A DNA stretch of 14,708 nucleotides from Candidatus Kaiserbacteria bacterium RIFCSPHIGHO2_02_FULL_54_11b. Its GTDB lineage: Bacteria > Patescibacteriota > Minisyncoccia > Phycocordibacterales > UBA2100. The notes beneath the pieces are model-generated. The model was not told where the DNA came from. It did no database searches and saw only the letters and a list, made by a program, of their open reading frames with translations. The stretch's first letter is position 1. The number at the start of each line of letters is the position of its first letter. Of the stretch, positions 7,406 through 13,744 are shown piece by piece. The stretch lies in contig MFLH01000016.1 of NCBI GenBank assembly GCA_001781275.1, positions 6,841 through 21,548 on the forward strand. Direction: 5' to 3'. The position numbers were made by a program, and so were the translations under genes.

Positions 7406-8490
7406 ACGGTAGTGGCCAAGGCAAGGTATTCTCGTGCCGCCCTTGACCAAGAAAATAATTTTGCGTGTGCGAGACCTTTCTCTATGAGCGTGGTCCGGAG
7501 CGCCGAATCAGTATATACCTTTTCCATTGCCACACTAATTGCATGCGTATCCTTTGGGGGGACCAACAACGCCGCATCGGCCCCAACTTCAGCCATAGAA
7601 GAAACCGACGAAGTAACGACAGGAGCGCCGAGGCTCATCGCTTCGAGTATGGGCATACCAAAACCCTCGTGCAATGATGGAAAAACGCATGCGAGCGCGT
7701 TTTCAAAAAGGCCACGCAACTCTTCGGTACTCACAAACCCGAGAAAATGTGCATCCTCTGTAAGCCCGGCGCGCGCTAACTGCTCATGCAGTTCGCGAGA
7801 ATATGCCCCGCCGTGTGGCCCGGCGATGACCAATTTCACCGGTGCGTGTGTCCGTTTCTTAAAGGCAATGAATGCAGCGACAATGCCGTGTACGTTCTTG
7901 CGAAATTTTACGCGACCTGCGAAGAAAAAATACGGCTTGAGGGAAGATGCGGGGGGAATGCCCTGCACGTTTTCCAGATTTTGGAATCCATTGGGAATGA
8001 CCGAGAGCCGCTCCTTAGGTATGCGATATGCCGCCAGTACTTCGGTTTTTGTCGCATTCGATGGAACGATACTGTGCGCAGCCCGCCGGAGCGAGAGCGG
8101 CAATAATGCACGTTCATGAGTAAACTCCACGATCTTCGTTCGGAGACCTCTCAGTGGTACGTCCTTACCTTCGAGTTCTTGTAATATCGGTATTGTTTTT
8201 GTGCCCTTTCGTATCAGGAGCGGCAAGAGCGGCACCATGAAAAAAAGGACGTCCACACTCAGTCGATGTATGAGGAACCATATGAACTGATGTATGAACC
8301 CCTTTGGTATAAGCACATTCTCATACTCGCCCTTTATAAAGGATCGATTGATCGGCACGCGCGAATAGAAGACGAACGTATGCGTGCCGCGCCCTTCGAC
8401 AGTCAGGTGACGCATGATTTCCTGTACGGCATACCCCATGCCCGAAGCGCCTTGCTCCTCGTATGGCTCGGCGATAAATCCTATTCTCAT
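7402..8490 (-). CDS. GT4-family glycosyltransferase (mannosyltransferase-like)
   Basis: 362 residues from the ATG at 8490. A GTG at 8514 would overlap the upstream stop as GTGA, but MRIGFIAEPYEEQGASGMGY (1-20) is the natural GT4 start with a glycine-rich acceptor loop. An AGGA about 15 nt upstream may help initiation. The second Rossmann half contains IPNGF (165-169), YFFFAGRVKFRKNVHGIV (187-204) and HEGFGMPILEAMSLGAPVVT (274-293), with E275-x7-E283 forming the donor-ribose/phosphate site. The SSVSSMAEVGADAALLVPP segment after it is typical of the mannosyltransferase-like WbdA/WbaZ group, but the donor is not proven. The upstream gene ends 20 nt earlier and gmd starts at its stop codon, so it belongs to the five-gene operon. 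Adjacent gmd makes a GDP-linked donor plausible. Confidence 0.9.
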   Translation of the reverse strand: MRIGFIAEPYEEQGASGMGYAVQEIMRHLTVEGRGTHTFVFYSRVPINRSFIKGEYENVLIPKGFIHQFIWFLIHRLSVDVLFFMVPLLPLLIRKGTKTIPILQELEGKDVPLRGLRTKIVEFTHERALLPLSLRRAAHSIVPSNATKTEVLAAYRIPKERLSVIPNGFQNLENVQGIPPASSLKPYFFFAGRVKFRKNVHGIVAAFIAFKKRTHAPVKLVIAGPHGGAYSRELHEQLARAGLTEDAHFLGFVSTEELRGLFENALACVFPSLHEGFGMPILEAMSLGAPVVTSSVSSMAEVGADAALLVPPKDTHAISVAMEKVYTDSALRTTLIEKGLAHAKLFSWSRAAREYLALATTV

Positions 8491-8510
8491 ACTGTGTTCG
8501 AGCCATCCTA

Positions 8511-9431
8511 TCACTGCTTACGTGAGAACTCCACAAATATTCGCGGAATGAGTGATTGAAGTGAGTGGTGCTCACGAACGTATTCCGGCGAAAGTGGGAG
8601 TACCCTGATTGCGGGGTCGGTCGAGTCTATGGAGCAGCCACATGCGGCGGCTTCTAAGACCACTTTATCCAAAGAGCCGGTTTCGGAGCGGTGAACGAGT
8701 TTCGCCGCAGCGCGATACTCATCGCGCAATTTCTCTTGGGTGAGCCCGCCGAGAAAAGTAACATTCGCACCGAGCTCACGCACAAGTGCCGCAAGGCGTT
8801 CGCGCTCTGGCCCCTCGCCCGCTATCCGAAGCGGCACTCTCGCGTCATACGCCGCACGAATTGCAAGGTTATGTTGTTTGGATTGCATGAGCCGACCAAC
8901 CGAGAGGAAGTGGTTACCCCGCGGCACGCTTGCATCAGGTGAAAAAAATTCCGCATCAATACCGTGCCCCACAATACGCACTTTTGGAGACGTGAGACGA
9001 AAGCTTTCGGGTGAGGCGGTGAAAACAACGTCGACCAGGCGCAGGGCAATGCGCAGCGTCCACGTAACGCTTTTGTGTACATACCAGAGTGCGATTTTCT
9101 TGCCTTGTGCGCGCCAAAAGAATCCGCCGAGCAGCACATACTCGGAGTTCATGTGAACGAACACGGCGTCATATTCGCGGCGGAGTCGCCACATGAGCGA
9201 AAGAAAACGCGACGCATATACAAAAGAGGAGTGTGTGCCTTTCTCTTTTCCAAGCGAATACACAGAGACATTTCCCGGCAGTTGGTGCGCTCCTTCCTTC
9301 AAGCAGATGACGGTGACGTGTTCGCAGTGCTTCGCGAACTCTTCTATCCAACGGTGGAAAAATCCGAGATTCGAGTCGTTTGCGTCGACGACCTGCGTAA
9401 CAATAAGCGGTCTCCCGCGCTTATTTTCCAT
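8511..9431 (-). CDS. GT4-family glycosyltransferase, short form
   Basis: 306 residues, short for a GT4 enzyme (usually 350-400); both Rossmann halves are present but compact. The ATG at 9431 was chosen over the longer open frame because an AAGG lies about 6 nt upstream and the overlap with the preceding gene is then only 11 nt. Visible landmarks are VVDANDSNLGFFHRWIEEF (14-32), IVGHGIDAEFFSP (153-165), FLSVGRLMQSKQHNLAI (175-191), IAGEGPER (203-210), FLGGLTQEKL (226-235) and SETGSLDKVVLEAAACG (249-265) with E250 and E260 in the donor site. The C-terminal helix after residue 285 is brief. It should transfer one sugar in the repeat unit; its donor is unknown. It is the second gene of the operon that starts at 11358. 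Confidence 0.88.
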   Translation of the reverse strand: MENKRGRPLIVTQVVDANDSNLGFFHRWIEEFAKHCEHVTVICLKEGAHQLPGNVSVYSLGKEKGTHSSFVYASRFLSLMWRLRREYDAVFVHMNSEYVLLGGFFWRAQGKKIALWYVHKSVTWTLRIALRLVDVVFTASPESFRLTSPKVRIVGHGIDAEFFSPDASVPRGNHFLSVGRLMQSKQHNLAIRAAYDARVPLRIAGEGPERERLAALVRELGANVTFLGGLTQEKLRDEYRAAAKLVHRSETGSLDKVVLEAAACGCSIDSTDPAIRVLPLSPEYVREHHSLQSLIPRIFVEFSRKQ

Positions 9432-11358
9432 AGACACCTTCAAGCAGGTCCAGATCTTTGCGCGCATCGCGCAAGAGCTTCACATTTTTTTGCTCCATGC
9501 CCGATAGCGCCTCGATGCCTGCGCTGTCCTCCGAAAGGACTTTTTCATACATTGCCCTAAACGCCGCGAAATCCTTGATGAAGCAGTGCCCGCCCGCGCC
9601 GCGGCCAGGAGGCCCTCCGTGCCCGCTCGCGTGTATGGGGTCGAGGTGGCTTCTTCCCATGCGCGGGTCGGCCGCGAACGCGTCGCGCACGTGTTCGTAA
9701 TTGCCGCCGAGCTTCCGCACGAGGTCGTAGAGGATGTTGATGTAGACGACCTTGATGTAGAGCCAGTTATTGCCGGCATACTTGATGAACTCCGCCTCCA
9801 CCGAGGAGCAGACGAGCTCAAAGGGTGCGGGCGGAAGGATAGAAATGACTTTCTGCCCGAGCGCGTGCACCTCGGGGGTTTCGGTGCAGATTCCGATGAT
9901 GTTGCGGTCGGGATGCGCCGCGTCGTATGCGGCCGTCGCTTCGCGCAGGAATTCAGGGCTGTGCATGACGATCTTTTTCGGGAACTGCGCTTGGATCGCC
10001 TCCGTCATGCCGGGGAGCATCGTGGATTTGATGACAGCCACTTTGCCATCACCCACGAGGGCCACTGCCTCGCGAACGATAGCGTCGCTAAATCCATCGG
10101 GGGTGGTGGGTGTCGGGACCGCGATGAAAACGATGTCGCAGTCTTTTATGTTGTCTTTATTTTTTCGGTACGGCTCTTCGAGCGAAAAGCGCACTACCGG
10201 GTAGCCGCGGCTTTCGAGCTCATCCGCATAATTTTTGCCGATGAATCCCTGCCCCACGTAGCCCACCGTCGGCCGCATCTCACTTTCTTTTTCGCCCGTG
10301 CGGGATTCGGTGCCCGAGACCGCGAGCGAAATATCGGCAAGCCACAGCTCGCGGTACTCGGCTTCGTTGGGAAAATCGAGCGTCAGTTTACCGCGCTTAC
10401 CTTCAGAGAGGACGGCGATAGCGACACGCGGCATGCTCTCCGGCGTTGCGATAATGGCTCCCGCTTCGCGTGCGAGCCCGACGTCGTAGGAAACCACCGG
10501 AGATCCCGCAGCGAGCGCTTCGATAAGGACCATGCCGAAACCTTCGTACGATGAGGTGAGAAGGAGAAGATCAGCGGCCTTGTAAAATGGGAACGGGTCT
10601 TGCGCGCCTTCGAACACGACTTTCTTTTCAACTCCCAATTCCTTCGCCAGATTTTCAAGCGACACGCGCTCCGAACCGGAGCCGATCACGACAAGCCCTG
10701 CCGTCGCATCCGCTTTTGCGATCTCTGCAAATGCACGGATAGACGCCGTGACATTCTTTTCTTTTTCCAGCCGCGCGACGACAAGTACTATCTTCTTGAA
10801 ATTCGGGTACCGCGCGCGTTTATCGAGCGGCTCCGCTTTCTTAAGATTTTCGAGGTCGATGAATACCGGCAAGACTGTTATCGGTGCTTTGACGCCGCGC
10901 GCTTTGAGCGAATCGGCGATTCGCTTCGAGACGACGCGGATCGATGTGGCCTGCGAGAGGAGAGATCGCGCGAGCAGGAGCTTCAAACGATTGCCGGGGG
11001 AATGTGACGTAAATTGTGTATCGAAAAGATCGGTGTGAATTTGCAGGTGGAGCTTGCTCCCGCGCATCCATGCGATCACCCACGCAATGAGTCCGGTAAA
11101 GAAAGGGTCTTGCGCCGACACCACGTCCGGCCGCTGGAGGCGCCAACCGGCCGCGATTGTGCGCAATGAGCCCAAAATGCGCCCCAAGCCAAAGCCCCGC
11201 ACCGAGGCATTGCCTGATATCTGTACGAGCTGCTTCGGCCCGTGAGGCACGAGCACATCCATGCGCTCGACGGTGCGCGCCTGCATCCGCAAGCGCTTCG
11301 TGACGGCGCTCGTTTCGTTGAAAGCGTTCCAATCCGTGGAGAGTACCAGTACGCGCAT
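9421..11358 (-). CDS. Fusion: GT4 glycosyltransferase + short UDP-glucose/GDP-mannose dehydrogenase domain
   Basis: 645 residues in one uninterrupted frame. Residues 1-345 form a full GT4 enzyme: MRVLVLSTDWNAF start, LPVFIDLENL (163-172), VLVVARLEKEKNV (191-203), SSYEGFGMVLIEALAAGSPVV (269-289) with E272-x7-E280. A hydrophilic linker (about 347-360) joins it to a nucleotide-sugar dehydrogenase: VGQGFIG (368-374) NAD loop, AVPTPT (413-418), STMLPG (445-450), HSPEFLREATAAYDAAHPDR (466-485), K536 in NWLYIKVVYINILYDL and catalytic Cys592 in GGHCFIKDFAAF. Only ~50 residues follow the Cys, so the usual C-terminal UDP-binding domain is absent. An internal ATG at 10278 (residue 361) could start the dehydrogenase alone, but its SD is weak. 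If active, it oxidises an NDP-hexose to the uronate. A leaderless-type promoter precedes it and it heads the operon. Confidence 0.88.
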   Translation of the reverse strand: MRVLVLSTDWNAFNETSAVTKRLRMQARTVERMDVLVPHGPKQLVQISGNASVRGFGLGRILGSLRTIAAGWRLQRPDVVSAQDPFFTGLIAWVIAWMRGSKLHLQIHTDLFDTQFTSHSPGNRLKLLLARSLLSQATSIRVVSKRIADSLKARGVKAPITVLPVFIDLENLKKAEPLDKRARYPNFKKIVLVVARLEKEKNVTASIRAFAEIAKADATAGLVVIGSGSERVSLENLAKELGVEKKVVFEGAQDPFPFYKAADLLLLTSSYEGFGMVLIEALAAGSPVVSYDVGLAREAGAIIATPESMPRVAIAVLSEGKRGKLTLDFPNEAEYRELWLADISLAVSGTESRTGEKESEMRPTVGYVGQGFIGKNYADELESRGYPVVRFSLEEPYRKNKDNIKDCDIVFIAVPTPTTPDGFSDAIVREAVALVGDGKVAVIKSTMLPGMTEAIQAQFPKKIVMHSPEFLREATAAYDAAHPDRNIIGICTETPEVHALGQKVISILPPAPFELVCSSVEAEFIKYAGNNWLYIKVVYINILYDLVRKLGGNYEHVRDAFAADPRMGRSHLDPIHASGHGGPPGRGAGGHCFIKDFAAFRAMYEKVLSEDSAGIEALSGMEQKNVKLLRDARKDLDLLEGVYGK

Positions 11359-11364
11359 GCGCGA

Positions 11365-11393
11365 ACTGTAGCCGTTTTATGTCTTCTTTTCAA
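11365..11393 (-). promoter_or_regulatory. Operon promoter, leaderless type, before the GT4-dehydrogenase fusion
   Basis: TTGAAA (11393-11388, five of six to consensus), a 17-nt spacer and TACAGT (11370-11365, four of six) on the minus strand. The -10 box is 6 nt from the ATG at 11358, and no SD is present, so transcription would begin at the start codon. The spacer end AAAACGGCTA (11378-11369) is shared with the promoter of the DUF817 gene. It would drive the five genes down to 5320. Confidence 0.55.
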
Positions 11394-11440
11394 GGAGTTG
11401 TCCCTGCCGCAGAAATTCGAGGAAATCCCGCGCGACGTCT

Positions 11441-12352
11441 TTATAGGGGCGTATTGAGTGACTTGATATATTCTTCGAGGTCGTGTTTTACGCTCCACCC
11501 CAGCGCTCTGGATTTTGACGTATCAATCCCCGAAGACAGGCGGTTGCCGGGTCGCTCCGGCAGCATCGTTATTTCCTTCGAGAACATGTTTGCGACCTCG
11601 AGAACAGTGTACTCATGTTCGCTCCCGAGCCCGAAATCGTCGCCCTCACCCTTCTCCCCGACCAGAAGGATACCTTCAACGATATCGTCTATATGTGTGA
11701 AATTCCGCTTCTGGGTGCCCGGAGCGACGACTGTAAGCGGCCCGCCCCTTTCGTGTTGTTGATGGAAAATCTCAATGACCGTGCCGTAGTCGCCCGCACG
11801 CTCGCCCGGTCCGAACACATTGTAGAAATACGTTATTGCATACGGTAGCCCATACCATGCACCGTAGTTGCGCACCAACTCTGTATTCGTAGCTTTCGTC
11901 CACGCGTAGGGGCTCTGGTCACGCCCCATTCCGCCATCGCCGAATTTTGTCGAAGAACCTGCGTAGACAAGTTTGCACTTTCTCTTGCGCCAATACTCGA
12001 GAACACCGAATGTGCCTGCAACGTTCAAATCCCATACGAGGGCCGGTTCTTCGATACTTTTCTCCACCCGGGAATACTCGCCGAGGTGATAGATGGTGTC
12101 GGGAGTCTCAGGAATGCGTTTCTCGATATCCTTGGTATGCCCCTCACGATACTCGACCCCCGGCACGAGATTATCGCGCGAACCCGTGAAATAATTGTCG
12201 AGAGAGATAACGGTGTGACTATCGGCGACAACCCGTCGGCAGAGATGCGAACCGATGAACCCCGCTCCCCCAGTAACCAATATCGTCTTCTTTTGAGGGC
12301 TCATTCTCCACAGACTATCGCGTTTCGCCCATTTCCTCAATGTCTTGTTCAT
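11441..12352 (-). CDS. NAD-dependent epimerase/dehydratase, UDP-glucose 4-epimerase-like (extended SDR)
   Basis: 303 residues from the ATG at 12352, which overlaps the DUF817 stop as ATGA. The frame is open back to 12574, but that part lies inside the membrane-protein gene and is His/Arg-rich shadow sequence. A further ATG at 12304 (MSPQKK) is possible, but its GGAGA abuts the start and is too close to act as SD. TGGAGFIGS (27-35) is the NAD loop, LDNYFTGSRDN (51-61) the ribose site, YAGSSTKFGD (130-139) the Ser region, Y149-x3-K153 the catalytic pair and YNVFGPGE a family motif. The class includes GalE, Gne/WbpP and 4,6-dehydratases. The exact sugar cannot be read from sequence; no arginine/serine switch for N-acetylated substrates could be judged. 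Confidence 0.86.
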   Translation of the reverse strand: MNKTLRKWAKRDSLWRMSPQKKTILVTGGAGFIGSHLCRRVVADSHTVISLDNYFTGSRDNLVPGVEYREGHTKDIEKRIPETPDTIYHLGEYSRVEKSIEEPALVWDLNVAGTFGVLEYWRKRKCKLVYAGSSTKFGDGGMGRDQSPYAWTKATNTELVRNYGAWYGLPYAITYFYNVFGPGERAGDYGTVIEIFHQQHERGGPLTVVAPGTQKRNFTHIDDIVEGILLVGEKGEGDDFGLGSEHEYTVLEVANMFSKEITMLPERPGNRLSSGIDTSKSRALGWSVKHDLEEYIKSLNTPL

Positions 12353-13143
12353 GACGACTTCTTCAAAATATCCTTCTTGAAGTGCTTCAGATACGCCACG
12401 ATGATGAAACTGATGATGACCATGAGAAACCACGAGGTCACTTTTTGCGTCGAGACGACATTCCATGTCTGCACCTGATTGGGATACTGCCACGCGCCGA
12501 CATAGGTGCCGATGTTCTCGGCTATCCAGATGAAAAACGCGATGAGGAAAAAGGCGATACTCAAAGGCATCCACCGCCTATGCTCGGTGACGGTGAAATA
12601 CACGGTCGTCCGCCAGAAGAGCGCGAAGACGGCGATGATGAGAAAGATGCGGAAGTCGTAGATGAAGTGGTTGGTAAAGAAATTGATGTATATGAGCGCG
12701 CATAAAGCGACGCTCAATAGGTAGTGGTCGTAATGTTTCATCTCCAATTGCATCACTTTCCACGACTGACTGATGTAGCTCCCGATGGCCGCATACATGA
12801 ATCCGCTATAAAGCGGCACCGTCGCGATCTTGAAAAAGCCGTCCTCCGGATAGCTCCACGAACCGACCATGGCACTCGTCTTGTAGAGCTCCAGCACCAT
12901 ACCGATGATGTGGAAGAGAAAAATGACTTTTACTTCGTCTTTCGTCTCCATTTTTGTGTAGTAGAGGACGACTTGGATGAGGACTGCGGCGATGAAGAGG
13001 AAGTCGTAGCGGGCGAGGCCGAAGAGTGGGATGTGCGAGGAGATGATAAGCAAGAACAAAAACGACCCCGCAAAAATAGCCGCCCGCGCCTGCTTAAGCC
13101 CGAACACAATGAATTCTGTGGCGTATTCCCGTAATCGAACCAT
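12349..13143 (-). CDS. DUF817 family integral membrane protein
   Basis: 264 residues, mostly hydrophobic, with about seven or eight membrane segments (roughly 22-40, 47-62, 72-86, 105-123, 140-156, 162-182, 192-208, 236-252). The start EFIVFGLKQARAAIFAGSF (10-28) is the pattern I associate with DUF817 (B. subtilis YoaT type). Its function is not known to me. Two similar loops, VGSWSYPE (93-100) and VGAWQYPN (215-222), each lie a few residues after a membrane Glu (E85, E209) and suggest an internal duplication or two matching polar sites in the membrane. Its last codon overlaps the epimerase start (ATGA), so the two products are made together, which hints at a role in the same glycan pathway. 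That link is inference. A leaderless-type promoter precedes it. Confidence 0.8.
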   Translation of the reverse strand: MVRLREYATEFIVFGLKQARAAIFAGSFLFLLIISSHIPLFGLARYDFLFIAAVLIQVVLYYTKMETKDEVKVIFLFHIIGMVLELYKTSAMVGSWSYPEDGFFKIATVPLYSGFMYAAIGSYISQSWKVMQLEMKHYDHYLLSVALCALIYINFFTNHFIYDFRIFLIIAVFALFWRTTVYFTVTEHRRWMPLSIAFFLIAFFIWIAENIGTYVGAWQYPNQVQTWNVVSTQKVTSWFLMVIISFIIVAYLKHFKKDILKKSS

Positions 13144-13149
13144 CCTCGC

Positions 13150-13177
13150 ATCCTAGCCGTTTTTAGGCCTTTTTCAA
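13150..13177 (-). promoter_or_regulatory. Promoter of the DUF817-epimerase pair, leaderless type
   Basis: TTGAAA (13177-13172, five of six), 16-nt spacer, TAGGAT (13155-13150, four of six), then 6 nt to the ATG at 13143. AAAACGGCTA (13163-13154) at the spacer/-10 junction is identical to that of the promoter at 11365-11393. GCGAGG lies directly against the ATG and is too close to serve as a normal SD. Confidence 0.55.
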
Positions 13178-13188
13178 ACTAAAATACT

Positions 13189-13668
13189 TCAGTTTTTCGG
13201 ATAGACCTCCCATGACGCTCCGGAGTTCTTAGGACTCAAGAACGCATACCGTATTCCATCAGAATCTGGTTTCCAAAACTCATGAATAAACTTGAGAACT
13301 TTCTCTAAATCGTAAGTATTGCAGGTGGCTATAGAAACATCGATAAGATTGTGTTCCGGATAGTAGTAAAACGATTCATGAGAATGATCCAAGACGGTCA
13401 AAACGTTCGGAGCATCTTTTCTTGTCCACCACGTATAAGCATTCCAATCTCGCGGCTTGAATTTTTTGTTCGTGTAGTACGGGAGTAGTGAGTCATCTGA
13501 GTCCGGAGCAATAAGCATTGGGCCGCAAAATATATGCATGTTGCATATCTCCGCGAGTTGCTTTTGAAAAACTTGTACCCTTTCTCCCGTTACATCTGAA
13601 GGCGACGAAGGTCGGAGTTCTACCTCTAACCAAGAACGTTCAAGTTTAGGCGCTAGATTTTTTTCCAT
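13189..13668 (-). CDS. Divergent S-adenosylmethionine decarboxylase-like protein
   Basis: 159 residues from the ATG at 13668. The frame is open to a TTG at 13767 that overlaps the upstream GT gene, but the ATG has a -10 box 7 nt before it. The segment SHESFYYYPE (96-105) followed by IATC (113-116) aligns with the bacterial SpeH/SpeD core (consensus SHLSIHTWPE then FTC): Ser96 matches the pyruvoyl Ser63 of Thermotoga AdoMetDC and Cys116 matches Cys83, with exactly the same 20-residue spacing. The processing His68 is replaced by Tyr101. Known members self-cleave at this Ser and make decarboxylated AdoMet for polyamine synthesis; whether this one cleaves is open. GC is about 42% by hand count over 13201-13680, well below its neighbours, suggesting separate acquisition. 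Fold assignment is from motif spacing only, so it remains a hypothesis. Confidence 0.55.
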   Translation of the reverse strand: MEKNLAPKLERSWLEVELRPSSPSDVTGERVQVFQKQLAEICNMHIFCGPMLIAPDSDDSLLPYYTNKKFKPRDWNAYTWWTRKDAPNVLTVLDHSHESFYYYPEHNLIDVSIATCNTYDLEKVLKFIHEFWKPDSDGIRYAFLSPKNSGASWEVYPKN

Positions 13669-13675
13669 ACAATTA

Positions 13676-13704
13676 AGTATATCGCTGAAATAAATACCTG
13701 GCAC
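13676..13704 (-). promoter_or_regulatory. Promoter of the AdoMetDC-like gene, leaderless type
   Basis: GTGCCA (13704-13699, four of six), 17-nt spacer, TATACT (13681-13676, five of six), then 7 nt to the ATG at 13668. No SD is visible before that ATG. This site supports the 13668 start over the longer TTG form. Confidence 0.5.
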
Positions 13705-13744
13705 GAGCCCGAGTTCGGTACAATGTTGGAATTCGATAAAAACA

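Noticed and set aside
8491..8514. GTG start for the GT4 gene at 8514
   Set aside because: It forms a tempting GTGA overlap, but the added eight residues precede the canonical first strand; kept only as an alternative.
9586..10554. 322-codon open frame on the plus strand
   Set aside because: It is antisense to the fusion gene, rich in Arg/His/Asp and without any recognisable motif; it is a shadow of the GC-biased coding frame.
12353..12574. Longer start for the epimerase at 12574
   Set aside because: It would overlap the DUF817 gene by over 200 nt with His/Arg-rich sequence; the ATGA overlap at 12352 is the natural start.
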